The position numbers and the translations under genes were made by a program. A stretch of DNA of 64,000 nt from Elusimicrobiota bacterium (GTDB lineage Bacteria > Elusimicrobiota > Elusimicrobia > UBA1565 > UBA9628), in NCBI GenBank assembly GCA_003452935.1, contig DMMY01000015.1, positions 62,001-126,000 on the forward strand. The letters run 5' to 3'. Shown here one piece after another: positions 43,066 through 51,551 of the stretch; the first letter of the stretch is position 1, and every line of letters begins with the position of its first letter. The notes below the pieces were generated by a model, which was given only the letters and a program-made list of their open reading frames with translations, was not told where the DNA came from and did no database searches.

Positions 43066-44184
43066 ATGGCATACAATATCCTAGTCGTCAACCCCGGCTC
43101 GACTTCCGACGAGGTCGGTTTTTTTCGAGGCGAAGAGAAGGTCTACCATACCGTAGTGCGCTATGCGCCGGGCGAACTCAAGGCCTTCGAGAAAAAGAAA
43201 GTCACGGCCCAGTTCCAAATCCGCAAGGATCTTGTGGTCAAAACCCTGACGGAGAATAGGGTTTCTCTTGCGGATATCAGCGCGGTCATCGGGAGGGGAG
43301 GGCTGGTTCGTCCCATCCCCAGCGGCACGTACCGCGTCAGTGAGAAAATGCTCAATGACCTGCGGCAAGGCGCCTTGGGCGACCACCCGTCCAACCTCGG
43401 GGGCTTGATAGCCTATGAGATAGCCCAGCCGTTGAACGTCCCGGCCTTCATCGCCGACCCGGTGGTAGTCGATGAAATGGAGCCTCTGGCGCGCTACTCC
43501 GGCATGCCGGAAAACCCCCGCATATCCATATTCCACGCTCTTAATCAAAAGCGGGTCGCTCGTCTGGCCGCAGCCAAGCTGGGCAAGAGCTACGAGGACT
43601 GTAATTTCATCGTCATGCACGGCGGAGGGGGGATATCCGTCGGGGCGCACCGCAAGGGCCGGGTTATCGATGTCAACAACGCTTTGGACGGCGAAGGGCC
43701 GTTTACCCCTCAGCGCAGCGGCGGCGTGCCCTCCGGGGCCTTGGCCCGGATGTGCTTTTCGGGCAGCTATAGTCTCGATGACATAAAACTCAAAATAAAA
43801 GGCCGGGGCGGCTTGGTCGCCTATACCGGGACCAGCGATGTCGTGGCCCTGAAGAAATACATCCAGGGCGAGGCCGTTGCGGAAAAGTCGGGTCTGGACA
43901 GCCGCAAAGTAAGTCCCGAGGCGGCTCGCGAGTGCCTCCTGGCCATGGCGTATCAGATCGCCAAGGAGATATGCGCATTGGCCGCGGTTCTGGAAGGCAA
44001 AGTGGACGCGATCGTGCTCACCGGCGGCATAGTCTACGACACGGAGATCCTCATGCCCGCCGTCGAACAACGTGTGGGATGGCTGGCCCCCGTTCTGTAT
44101 TTCCCGGGGGGCGATGAGATGCGGGCTCTGCGCGACGCCGCCGTCAGCGCTCTGGCCGTCCCGGGATCCGTTAAGGAATACTAG
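43066..44184 (+). CDS. buk: Butyrate kinase (branched-chain fatty-acid kinase)
   Basis: Acetate/butyrate kinase family member converting acyl-phosphate plus ADP to acid plus ATP. The 372 residues begin ILVVNPGSTSDEVGFF, with FVMHGGGG-type motif FIVMHGGGGISVGAHRKGRVIDVNNALDGEGPF in the middle broken into recognisable butyrate-kinase signatures (GGGGIS, RVIDVNNALDGEGPF, PQRSGGVP) and GGIVYD near the end. The ATG at 43066 begins the conserved strand. The phosphate butyryltransferase gene follows after a hairpin repeat, giving the buk-ptb pair used for butyrate or branched-chain acyl conversion with ATP gain. Confidence 0.92.
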   Translation: MAYNILVVNPGSTSDEVGFFRGEEKVYHTVVRYAPGELKAFEKKKVTAQFQIRKDLVVKTLTENRVSLADISAVIGRGGLVRPIPSGTYRVSEKMLNDLRQGALGDHPSNLGGLIAYEIAQPLNVPAFIADPVVVDEMEPLARYSGMPENPRISIFHALNQKRVARLAAAKLGKSYEDCNFIVMHGGGGISVGAHRKGRVIDVNNALDGEGPFTPQRSGGVPSGALARMCFSGSYSLDDIKLKIKGRGGLVAYTGTSDVVALKKYIQGEAVAEKSGLDSRKVSPEAARECLLAMAYQIAKEICALAAVLEGKVDAIVLTGGIVYDTEILMPAVEQRVGWLAPVLYFPGGDEMRALRDAAVSALAVPGSVKEY

Positions 44185-44249
44185 GGTCAGGTCTTGATAT
44201 TTGACATTTGACTTTCCGTGTAAATTTGTCAAATATCAAGACCTGACCC
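44184..44249. repeat. Perfect 23-bp inverted repeat (GGGTCAGGTCTTGA type)
   Basis: Left arm 44184-44206 and right arm 44227-44249 are exact complements, with a 20-base loop. It starts at the last base of the buk stop codon and ends 17 bases before ptb. The right arm recurs with one mismatch at 61539-61562. Ends of this sequence type are common near REP-associated (Y1) transposases; here no transposase is present. It may also form a hairpin affecting buk-ptb expression. Confidence 0.8.
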
Positions 44250-44266
44250 CATAAAGGAGAATGTCT

Positions 44267-45196
44267 ATGAAATTCAAGAATTTCGATGAGCTCATGCGCA
44301 TGGTGAAGGGAAAATCCAACCGCATCGTTTCGCCTGGGGCCAATAATCCGGAAGTCATTGAGGCTATTAAGATAGCCGACGATGCCGGGCTGGTTTCCGG
44401 CGGGGTCCTTGTCGGCGACTCGGCCGTGATCAAATCCCTGGCGAGCGCGGCCGGCCTGGATCTTAAAAAGTTCGAGTTGGTGGACTGCAAGGATACGGCG
44501 CAGATGTGCCGCTTGGCGGTCTCTTTCATCAAGCAGGGCAAGGGCGATTTTTTGGTCAAGGGTCTGGTGGATACGAGCTTGTATCTTAAGGCCATTCTGG
44601 ACAAGGAGGCCCGCCTGGTCGAGCCAGGGTCCACGCTCTCGCATTTTGTGCTTTTTGAGACTTCCCATTATCACAAGCTCTTCGCGGTTACGGATGCGGC
44701 TATCCTGATATCCCCGGACTTGGAGCAGAAGCGCAAGATTATCCAGAATTCCGTCAACATCATGCGCACCTTGGGCGTGGACAAGCCCAACGTTTCCGTG
44801 GTCTGCCCGGTCGAGAAGGTCAATCCCAAGGTTCCCAGCACAGTGGACGCGGCCGAGCTCTCCAAGATGAGCCAGGACGGGCGCATCCAGAATGCCGTTG
44901 TGGAGGGGCCCTACGACATTTATATCAGCGTGGATCGCAAGCTCGCCGATGAGAAAGGCGTGAAGGGCGGCCAGGTGCCGGGCCAAGTGGACATCATGGT
45001 ATTCCCGGATCTTGACGCGGCTAATCCGGTCTACAAGAGCATCACCTACTTTGCCGAGGGCTTGAAATCCGCGACCTTGGTGGCCGGGGCCAGCGTGCCC
45101 GTGATTCTCCCGTCGCGCACGGATCCGCCCTTGACCAAGGCGCTTTCCATCGCCTTGGCGTCCTTCATCAAGGATCAAAAGAAGGTCGCGGCTTAG
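44267..45196 (+). CDS. ptb: Phosphate butyryltransferase (phosphate acyltransferase family)
   Basis: Exchanges CoA and phosphate on butyryl or related acyl groups. The 309 residues contain the PTA/PTB-family features RIVSPGANNPEVIEAIK, GDSAVIKSLA, DFLVKGLVDTSLYLKAIL, FAVTDAAILISPDLEQKRKI and a closing DPPLTKALSIALASFI. The ATG at 44267 is preferred since AAAGGAGA ends 6 bases before it, while the ATG at 44261 touches it. With buk it converts butyryl-CoA to butyrate plus ATP; other branched acyl-CoAs are possible. Confidence 0.92.
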   Translation: MKFKNFDELMRMVKGKSNRIVSPGANNPEVIEAIKIADDAGLVSGGVLVGDSAVIKSLASAAGLDLKKFELVDCKDTAQMCRLAVSFIKQGKGDFLVKGLVDTSLYLKAILDKEARLVEPGSTLSHFVLFETSHYHKLFAVTDAAILISPDLEQKRKIIQNSVNIMRTLGVDKPNVSVVCPVEKVNPKVPSTVDAAELSKMSQDGRIQNAVVEGPYDIYISVDRKLADEKGVKGGQVPGQVDIMVFPDLDAANPVYKSITYFAEGLKSATLVAGASVPVILPSRTDPPLTKALSIALASFIKDQKKVAA

Positions 45197-45215
45197 GCCG
45201 GCTGCTGTTCTTGAA

Positions 45216-45247
45216 AACGAGGCCGCCCCGCGCGGGGCGGCCTCGTT
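45216..45247. terminator. Bidirectional terminator between ptb and nitroreductase genes
   Basis: AACGAGGCCGCCCCGC (45216-45231) is followed at once by its exact complement (45232-45247), a 16-bp GC-rich stem, with A-rich flank before and CGTTT after, so it can act for both convergent genes. Confidence 0.8.
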
Positions 45248-45250
45248 CGT

Positions 45251-45754
45251 TTAGAGCCAGGTCGTGATTTCCGAGAGGGGCTTGCGTTGAGGTGGGTTGC
45301 CGGGTTCGGCCGGGATGCCCAACGGGGTCATGGCCACGGGTTCCATGTCGTCAGGCAGGTTGAGGCAGCGGCGCACTTCGGCGGGCTTGAATGCGCCGAT
45401 CCAGCAGGTTCCCAATCCCTCGGCATGCGCCGCCAGGGTGAGATGGTCGAAAGCGATGGCGATATCCACCCAGGCGTAGCTGACGTCATCGATCCGTTTC
45501 CAAGCCTGCTTGGGCTTGGCGCAAGCCACGATGATGGCCGGCGCGCGGCAGAACCAGTCCTGGTTATATGCCGCTTTGAGAGCGGCTCGTTCGGCAGGGT
45601 CGAGCACGACGAAAAAATGCCAAGGCTGTTTGTTGCAGGCGCTGGGTGCCAGACGGGCGGCCTCGAGCACGCGCGTGATCGTGTCTCGGGGCAAGGGGTC
45701 TGGTTTATAGGCGCGTATGCTGCGGCGGTTTCGTATGGCGTCCCAAAGGTCCAT
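45251..45754 (-). CDS. Nitroreductase-family FMN protein
   Basis: 167 residues. AIRNRRSIRAYKPDPLP, LEAARLAPSACNKQPWHFFVV (FMN contacts), VDIAIAFDHLTLAAHAEGLGTCWIG and PLGIPAEPG form the nitroreductase pattern. It probably reduces quinones, nitro compounds or flavins with NAD(P)H; a dehydrogenase role cannot be told from sequence. GGAGAAAGAC lies before the ATG. Its first 50 bp overlap the end of aroQ on the same strand. Confidence 0.88.
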   Translation of the reverse strand: MDLWDAIRNRRSIRAYKPDPLPRDTITRVLEAARLAPSACNKQPWHFFVVLDPAERAALKAAYNQDWFCRAPAIIVACAKPKQAWKRIDDVSYAWVDIAIAFDHLTLAAHAEGLGTCWIGAFKPAEVRRCLNLPDDMEPVAMTPLGIPAEPGNPPQRKPLSEITTWL

Positions 45755-46211
45755 GTCTTTCTCCGGCGCTAATTTTTTCGGTCAGCAAATCAATGGCTTT
45801 TAAATAGGAGTCCACGCCGTTGGCGCAGAGCATTTTCCCGCAGACCGGAGCGATGACCGAACGGCGGCGGAAAGGCTCACGGTTGCGGATGTCGGAGAGA
45901 TGCACCTCTATCGCGGGGATGTTGACGGCGGCTATGGCGTCGCGCAGGGCGTAGGAATAGTGGGCATAAGCTCCGGGATTGATGACCAGGCCCTGGGCCC
46001 AGCGGCGTTGTTGGTGGATGAGGTCAATGAGGCCGCCTTCATGGTTATCCTGATGAATCCGCAGCTCAACGTCGCGCGCTCGGGCATGGCTGCGCAGCCG
46101 GGCGTTGAGCCGGGCCAGGGTCGCGGTTCCATAGATTTCAGGCTCGCGTTCGCCCAGAAGATTGAGATTCGGCCCGTGCAATACCAGGATATGGATTTTG
46201 GATGGCTTCAT
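45705..46211 (-). CDS. aroQ: Type II 3-dehydroquinate dehydratase
   Basis: Removes water from 3-dehydroquinate in the shikimate pathway. The 168 residues start ILVLHGPNLNLLGEREPEIYG (catalytic Arg and Tyr of the lid), with VINPGAYAHYSYALRDAI, AIEVHLSDIRNREPFRR and SVIAPVCGKMLCANGVDSYLKAI. The ATG overlaps the aroB stop (ATGA). The C-terminal 17 residues extend beyond the usual end and overlap the nitroreductase start. Confidence 0.94.
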   Translation of the reverse strand: MKPSKIHILVLHGPNLNLLGEREPEIYGTATLARLNARLRSHARARDVELRIHQDNHEGGLIDLIHQQRRWAQGLVINPGAYAHYSYALRDAIAAVNIPAIEVHLSDIRNREPFRRRSVIAPVCGKMLCANGVDSYLKAIDLLTEKISAGERHGPLGRHTKPPQHTRL

Positions 46212-47278
46212 GCTCGCAACTCTTGAAGGCTGGATTGGATGGCTCGTCTCACGCTGCGTTGGGGCAAGCCGGACTTGATCACGGGCCGGCCTATGCTCCT
46301 GAGCAGCACGAATCGGCCGCGCCCCGCGCGCGTTTTTTTGTCGAGATTGAGGGCGGCCAGAACCGAATTCGGCCGCGGCGCCAGCCTGGGAACAGGCAGA
46401 AGACGCAGAAAAGCGTCGATCTCGTCGCTGGCGCCGGCGGCAAGCCCGGCGTGAGCTTGGGAAAGGCGAAGGGCCGCGCGCATTCCGCAGACCACGGCCT
46501 CGCCATGGCGCAAAGGTCCCAGGCCCGCGGCCAGTTCCAGGGCGTGGCCGATGGTGTGGCCAAAATTCAAGAAATCCCTGAGCCCCTTGGTCTCTTGCGG
46601 GTCGCGCGTTGTCAGGCGCAGTTTCCCTGCCGCGGCCCGGCGGACCAATGTTTCTGTCGCCGCGGGCTGGGCGAGGAGCAGTTGCGTCCAATTTTTGCGG
46701 ATGAAGGCCCAGAGTCCGGGGTCGCAGACCAAGGCGAATTTAACCGCTTCGGCCAGACCGCAGTTGAAGTCTCGCGGCGAGAGAGTTTCCAGCAGGGCCG
46801 TGTCGCAGGCCGTGATCAGGGGAGGGTGGAAGGCTCCGGCCAGGTTCTTGCCCTGGGCCAGATCAATGCCGGTTTTTCCGCCTATGCCGGCGTCCACTTG
46901 TCCCAACAGGGTGGTGGGCAAGCTCACCCAATTGATGCCGCGCATGTAGATGGCCGCGGCGAATCCGGCCGCGTCCGTGACCGAACCTCCGCCCAACGCG
47001 AGCACGGCGCCGTCCCGTCCCAAGCCTTGGCGCAGCATTCGGCTCATGAGCCGGGAAACCGCGCTCCAGGTCTTGGCCCGCTCTCCACGCGGCAGCAGAT
47101 GCATGCCGCATTCAAGTCCGGCGCGGCGCAAGCCGGCCAGAACCCGGCTGCCGTGAAGTTTCCAAACCCGGGGCTCTGAAACGAGCATAAGGCGCGTTCT
47201 CGGGGCCCATAGCCGGGGCTTAAGGACCAGGCCCCGGTCCACGAGGAGCCGGGAGAGATAGGGCATATTCGACATCAT
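46208..47278 (-). CDS. aroB: 3-dehydroquinate synthase
   Basis: Cyclises DAHP to 3-dehydroquinate with NAD and a metal. The 356 residues show LALGGGSVTDAAGFAAAIYMRGI, SLPTTLLGQVDAGIGGKTGIDL, GLAEAVKFALV (metal Glu), LNFGHTIGHALE (metal His) and RHGEAVVCGM. It overlaps aroK and aroQ by 4 bp at either end. The catalytic set is complete. Confidence 0.95.
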   Translation of the reverse strand: MMSNMPYLSRLLVDRGLVLKPRLWAPRTRLMLVSEPRVWKLHGSRVLAGLRRAGLECGMHLLPRGERAKTWSAVSRLMSRMLRQGLGRDGAVLALGGGSVTDAAGFAAAIYMRGINWVSLPTTLLGQVDAGIGGKTGIDLAQGKNLAGAFHPPLITACDTALLETLSPRDFNCGLAEAVKFALVCDPGLWAFIRKNWTQLLLAQPAATETLVRRAAAGKLRLTTRDPQETKGLRDFLNFGHTIGHALELAAGLGPLRHGEAVVCGMRAALRLSQAHAGLAAGASDEIDAFLRLLPVPRLAPRPNSVLAALNLDKKTRAGRGRFVLLRSIGRPVIKSGLPQRSVRRAIQSSLQELRA

Positions 47279-47790
47279 ACCAAACGCGGCTCAATCCGTC
47301 GCAGAAGCGCGGCGATGCGCATGGCCGCCTGATGCGGGGTGCGGCGCGTGGTCGAGACCAGGATATCCGCGTCCAGATAGAGGCGACGCCGCTTTTTGAA
47401 AAGCAGGAGCCATCGGGTTTGAGGCCGCCGGGCCAGCAGGGGCCTTTTTCTGCAGCCGTGCTTCAGACGGCGCCAGAGTTCGGGCTGGGCGCAGGTGAGA
47501 CTGACCAATATCCCTGAGGAGCGCGCCAAGCGCTTGTTTTGAGCGCTGAGCAAAGCTCCGCCTCCCAAGGCCACCACTTGGCCGTTCTGTCGGGCGGCTA
47601 GGCGCAAAGCCGCGGATTCGAGCCTGCGGAAGGATTTCTCTCCATCCTCGAAGAGTTTCGGGATGCTGCGGCGGCCGCGGCGCTCGATCTGGGCGTCAAG
47701 GTCCACGAAACGACGGCCTAGTATTCTCGCGAGTTTGCGGCCGACCGTGGTCTTGCCCGCGGCCATGAATCCGGAGATGTAGATGTTCAT
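47275..47790 (-). CDS. aroK: Shikimate kinase
   Basis: Phosphorylates shikimate at C3. The 171 residues have the Walker A ISGFMAAGKTTVGRKLA, DLDAQIERRGRRSIPKLFEDGEKSFRRLE (substrate-binding Asp and Arg), VVALGGGALL and a lid with RRPLLARR-like arginines (RKRPLLARRP). The C-terminus is Arg-rich. Located between aroE (13 bp upstream) and aroB (4-bp overlap). Confidence 0.93.
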   Translation of the reverse strand: MNIYISGFMAAGKTTVGRKLARILGRRFVDLDAQIERRGRRSIPKLFEDGEKSFRRLESAALRLAARQNGQVVALGGGALLSAQNKRLARSSGILVSLTCAQPELWRRLKHGCRKRPLLARRPQTRWLLLFKKRRRLYLDADILVSTTRRTPHQAAMRIAALLRRIEPRLV

Positions 47791-47803
47791 GGCCGCAAGG
47801 CTC

Positions 47804-48628
47804 TTATGAGAGCTCCTTCATGAGCGCGTTTTTCAACCTTTGCCGCTGGTCGTGTCCCAGCGGTCCAAACCAGAATTCCCAGGAACGCAGGGCTTGCCAG
47901 ACGAGCATGCTGGTGCCGCCCATGGCGCGGGCGCCCAGACGCAGCGCATGGTTCTGGAAGGCGGTCCGGCGGCCGTAGACCAGGTCGCAGGCGACCGCGC
48001 AGCCGGACCAATCCGGCGGGGCCGGCGATCGGTCGGGAAATCCAGGCAGGCCCAGGGGCGTGGCATTGACAGCCACGTCCGCCTTGCGGGGAATTCCCGG
48101 GCGAAATGCCGTCTTGGCAAAGGCGTCGGAGAGGGTTCCAACCAGGGCGAGTTGCGCGCGACGATTGCGCGCCGAGATATGGACGCGCCGGGCTCCCAGG
48201 CTGGCCAAGGCGCAGGCCGCGGCCCTGGCAGCCCCGCCGGCTCCGAAAATCACCGCATCCAGGCCGCGAACCGCGATGCCGGACTCTTCCAGAGCGTCGC
48301 GGAATCCGGGCCAGTCCGTATTGTGCCCATGAAGCCGGCCGCCCGAGCAACGCACCACATTGACCGCGCCCGCGAGCCGGGCCTCGCGGGAGAGACTGGC
48401 GAGGTGCCCGATAATCGAGATTTTATGCGGGATCGTGACATTTGCCCCGCTAAAACCGGCGCAGCGCAGCAGTGCAACGGCACAAGCGAGTTCGTCAACC
48501 GGGACGTCGCAGGCCCGGTAGATGACCTTGCGGCTGGTGAGGCGGCCCAGGGCCGCCATGATGCGCGGCGATAGGGAATGCGATACTGGGTGGCCCAAAA
48601 GCGCGAGTTTGGCGGGCTTTAAGGACAT
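47804..48628 (-). CDS. aroE: Shikimate dehydrogenase
   Basis: NADPH-dependent reduction of 3-dehydroshikimate. The 274 residues show LLGHPVSHSLSPRIM, GANVTIPHKISII (catalytic Lys), GHNTDWPGF (catalytic Asp), VIFGAGGAARAAACAL (NADP loop) and VAVNATPLGL. The ATG at 48628 is chosen since it starts the conserved strand; an upstream one at 48688 would overlap the DAHP synthase gene. All catalytic residues present. Confidence 0.94.
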   Translation of the reverse strand: MSLKPAKLALLGHPVSHSLSPRIMAALGRLTSRKVIYRACDVPVDELACAVALLRCAGFSGANVTIPHKISIIGHLASLSREARLAGAVNVVRCSGGRLHGHNTDWPGFRDALEESGIAVRGLDAVIFGAGGAARAAACALASLGARRVHISARNRRAQLALVGTLSDAFAKTAFRPGIPRKADVAVNATPLGLPGFPDRSPAPPDWSGCAVACDLVYGRRTAFQNHALRLGARAMGGTSMLVWQALRSWEFWFGPLGHDQRQRLKNALMKELS

Positions 48629-48660
48629 GGGTGCTTTCCGGGTCTTGGAGCGTTCCTGAA

Positions 48661-49512
48661 TTATGGAAAATCCGTGAAAGCCTGACACCCTGCCAGGCGC
48701 CGCCCCAGAGCCCTGGTCAGGGCCGAGAGCTCGGTCATCAGCGACTGGAAGTCCTCGATGGAGAGCGATTGGTCCGCGTCAGAGAGCGCTTTTTCAGGCT
48801 GCTCGTGGACTTCGATGAGCAGCCCGTGCGCCCCGGCCGCGGCCGCGGCCCGGGCCAAGGCGCCGACGCGGCGGCGCGCGCCCGCGGCGTGGCTGGGGTC
48901 GACGAAGACGGGCAGGCGGGAGAGCTCCCGGACCGTCGGGATCGCGCCGACGTCGAACCCGCAGCGGCCGGTCTCGCCCAGCAGGCGCTGGCCGCGTTCG
49001 CAAAGGATGACGGCCTCGTTGCCGCTGCTGAGGATATACTCCGCGGCCAGAAGCCATTCCTCCAGCGTGGCCGCCAGGCCCCGCTTGAGCAGGACCGGCC
49101 GACGCGCGCGGCCGAGTTCCTTTAGGAGCGGAAAGTTCTGCATGTTGCGGGCTCCAACCTGCAGGACGTCGGCTACGGCGGCCACTTCCTCCACGTCGCG
49201 GGGGTCGAGTATCTCGGTCACCACGGGCAAGCCGGTTTGGCGTTTGGCCAAAGCCAGGATGCGCAGTCCTTCCTTGCCCAGACCTTGGAAGCTGTAGGGG
49301 GAGGTGCGCGGCTTGAAAGCGCCGCCGCGCAGCATGTGAGCGCCGGCGGTCCGGACCGCGGCCGCCACGCGCAGGAAGGACGCCTCGTCTTCCACGGAGC
49401 AAGGGCCGGCGATGACCACGAACGGGGACGCCCCCAGACTCAGGTCCGCGACCTGCACCACGGCGTCCTCGGGGTTTTGCTCCCGGCTGGCCAGAGGATA
49501 GGGCGAAGACAT
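48661..49512 (-). CDS. aroF: 3-deoxy-7-phosphoheptulonate synthase (KDO8PS-like type I)
   Basis: First step of the shikimate pathway, condensing PEP with erythrose-4-phosphate. The 283 residues show VVIAGPCSVED, MLRGGAFKPRTSPYSFQGLG, VTEILDPRDVE, LQVGARNMQNFPLLKELG, VLLKRG and PVFVDPSHAAG with metal-binding Cys/His/Asp. It lacks an N-terminal ACT or FL regulatory domain, so feedback control by that route is unlikely. It follows the asparaginase gene by 3 bp. Confidence 0.94.
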   Translation of the reverse strand: MSSPYPLASREQNPEDAVVQVADLSLGASPFVVIAGPCSVEDEASFLRVAAAVRTAGAHMLRGGAFKPRTSPYSFQGLGKEGLRILALAKRQTGLPVVTEILDPRDVEEVAAVADVLQVGARNMQNFPLLKELGRARRPVLLKRGLAATLEEWLLAAEYILSSGNEAVILCERGQRLLGETGRCGFDVGAIPTVRELSRLPVFVDPSHAAGARRRVGALARAAAAAGAHGLLIEVHEQPEKALSDADQSLSIEDFQSLMTELSALTRALGRRLAGCQAFTDFP

Positions 49513-49515
49513 GTT

Positions 49516-50046
49516 CTAGCCCAGGGCTTCGAATTCGCCCCGGCTCCGGTTCTTGCGCACGTTGCCCCAGGGAAAATGTCGGCCGTTCATGGCCACATAG
49601 ACGCCGAAAGGAAGGCTTTGGGCGAAGGACAAGGCGCTGCCGAGGTTGAACATCCCGTCGGAACTGCCGAATTTGTAGGGGACCATGGCTCCGGTCAGCA
49701 CCACGGTTTTGTCCTTTATCATGGGGCCCAGGACCCGGGCGGTTTCCACCATGGTGTCGGTGCCATGCGTGACCACGATGTGACGTTCCGGCGCCCGCAG
49801 GCATTCCTGGAGGATGCGCCGCCTCTGGGCCGGGGTCATGGCCAGGCTGTCGATCATGAGCAGCGTGCTTAGCCTGACCTCCAGCCGGCAGCGGCCCAGC
49901 CGCAGCATTTCCGGCAGATGGGTCTTGCGGAAAAACAGGGTGCCGTCGAGCTCGTTGTACTCCTTATCGAAGGTCCCGCCCGTGACGATGATCCTGACGG
50001 CGTCGTGCCCGCGCGGCTGATACGTCGCTCGCCGTTGATTTTTTAT
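49516..50046 (-). CDS. Short L-asparaginase-like protein, unusual start codon
   Basis: Small one-domain asparaginase family member of about 165-176 residues. IIVTGGTFDKEYNELDG holds the first catalytic Thr, VVTHGTDTMVETA the second Thr-Asp pair, and VVLTGAMVPYKF the Lys. No ATG, GTG or TTG lies between the end of the aminopeptidase gene and the conserved core. The only codon with good spacing to the strong AGGAG (6 bases) is ATA at 50046, overlapping the aminopeptidase stop as ATAA, where ATGA would be expected. I use it as the start, with low certainty. Confidence 0.7.
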   Translation of the reverse strand: MKNQRRATYQPRGHDAVRIIVTGGTFDKEYNELDGTLFFRKTHLPEMLRLGRCRLEVRLSTLLMIDSLAMTPAQRRRILQECLRAPERHIVVTHGTDTMVETARVLGPMIKDKTVVLTGAMVPYKFGSSDGMFNLGSALSFAQSLPFGVYVAMNGRHFPWGNVRKNRSRGEFEALG

Positions 50047-51485
50047 CGGGATCTCCTCTTGTCCTTCATGAACGCCAAGAATCCCTTGTACGTCATGTAC
50101 ACGTCGAACTTGCCGGACACTTCCCAAGGCGCGTGCATGGAGAGAATGGCCACGCCGCAGTCCACCACGTTCATGCCGTAGCGCGCCATGAGGCAGGCGA
50201 TGGTCCCGCCGCCGCCCTGGTCCACCTTGCCCAGCTCCGCGGCCTGCCAGACCACGTCGCTTTTGGCGAATATGCGCCGGATTTCGGCCACGAATTCGGC
50301 GTTGGAGTCGTTGGCCCCGGATTTGCCCCGCGCGCCGGTGTATTTGGTCAGGCAGGTGCCTTGATTGAGCATGGCCGCGTTCTTCTTCTCGGAGACGGAA
50401 GCGAAGAGGGGGTCGAACGTGGCGTTGACGTCGGCCGAGATCATCCAGGAATTGTTGAGGCTGCGCTTGAGCACCAGCTCGCTGTACTGGCCGCCGCAAA
50501 GTCCCACCATCTCGCTAATGGTGTTCTCGAAGAAGTTGGACTGCATGCCCGTGGCGCCGTAGGAGCCGATCTCCTCCTTGTCGCAGAGAAGCACGCAGGC
50601 CGCGTATTCGGGCGCGCCCGCGAGGTCCAGCAGGGCCTTGAGCGCCGTGAAGGCGCAGACCCGGTCGTCCTGGCCGTAGCCGATGATGAGCGAGCGGTCC
50701 AGCCCGGCCTCGCGGGGCGGGCCCGCGGGCACGAACTCGAGCTCGGCGGAGAGGAAATCCTCCTCGGTCACGCCGTAGCGCTCGTGCAGGATCTCGAGAA
50801 CGCGAAGCTTGATCTTATCCTTGGCTCCCTTGTCCCGGCTCGGCCTGGAGCCGACCAGAACGTCGAGATTCTCGCCTTCGATTCCTTCGGCCAAGGTCTT
50901 CTTCATCTGGTCCTGTCCCAGGTGGGGCAGCAGGTCCGTGATGCAGAACACCGGGTCTCCCGGCTCCTCGCCGATGGCGACCCGGATCTTGCGGCCGTCC
51001 GGCTTGACGAACACTCCGTGCAGGGCCAGGGGCATGGCCACCCATTGGTACTTCTTGATGCCGCCGTAGTAGTGGGTGTCGAGCAGCGCCATCTCGCCGC
51101 TTTCGTAGAGGGGGTTCTGCTTGACGTCAAGGCGCGGGCTGTCCGTGTGACCGCCGACGATGTGCAGGCCTTTTTCGAGAGGCTCCTTGCCCATGACCGC
51201 GGCCATGAGGGTCTTGCCCGCGCAGCTGCGAAAGATTTTGTCGCCGGGCTTCAGGGGCGATTGTCGCGCGATGAGGGCGTCGAGGTCCTTGAATCCCGCG
51301 GTCTCGAGAAGCTTCACCGCCTCGTCGTGAGCCTGGCGCTCGGTCTTGGCCGCGCCGAGAAACGCGCGGTACTCGGCGCAAAGCGCTTCGAGCTTCTTGA
51401 ACTCCGCTGGAGCGAGCTTGTCATAGCCGTTGGCGCGGGCATAGGTGAGCTTCTTTGTCTTGGTCGCGGCGGTTTTCTTGGCCAT
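50043..51485 (-). CDS. M18-family zinc aminopeptidase
   Basis: Cytosolic aminopeptidase related to DNPEP/ApeB, usually preferring acidic N-terminal residues. The 480 residues contain HIVGGHTDSPRLDVK (metal His/Asp), HYYGGIKKYQWV, LCDKEEIGSYGATGMQSNF (catalytic Glu pair), SADVNATFDP and a closing VVDCGVAILSMHAPWE with the last metal His. The basic start MAKKTAATKTKK is unusual. AAAGGA lies 7 bases before the ATG. It leads the run aminopeptidase-asparaginase-shikimate genes. Confidence 0.93.
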   Translation of the reverse strand: MAKKTAATKTKKLTYARANGYDKLAPAEFKKLEALCAEYRAFLGAAKTERQAHDEAVKLLETAGFKDLDALIARQSPLKPGDKIFRSCAGKTLMAAVMGKEPLEKGLHIVGGHTDSPRLDVKQNPLYESGEMALLDTHYYGGIKKYQWVAMPLALHGVFVKPDGRKIRVAIGEEPGDPVFCITDLLPHLGQDQMKKTLAEGIEGENLDVLVGSRPSRDKGAKDKIKLRVLEILHERYGVTEEDFLSAELEFVPAGPPREAGLDRSLIIGYGQDDRVCAFTALKALLDLAGAPEYAACVLLCDKEEIGSYGATGMQSNFFENTISEMVGLCGGQYSELVLKRSLNNSWMISADVNATFDPLFASVSEKKNAAMLNQGTCLTKYTGARGKSGANDSNAEFVAEIRRIFAKSDVVWQAAELGKVDQGGGGTIACLMARYGMNVVDCGVAILSMHAPWEVSGKFDVYMTYKGFLAFMKDKRRSR

Positions 51486-51551
51486 GGGGTGTTCCTTTTG
51501 GGAAGATTTGCCCTATTTCACTAAATCCAAGGGAGGGATGCAATCCGGCGT

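Noticed and set aside
49516..50046. Upstream start for the asparaginase gene within the aminopeptidase gene
   Set aside because: The nearest standard in-frame start codons lie far inside the aminopeptidase coding region and would add a long out-of-frame-derived segment; the family starts just before TGGT.
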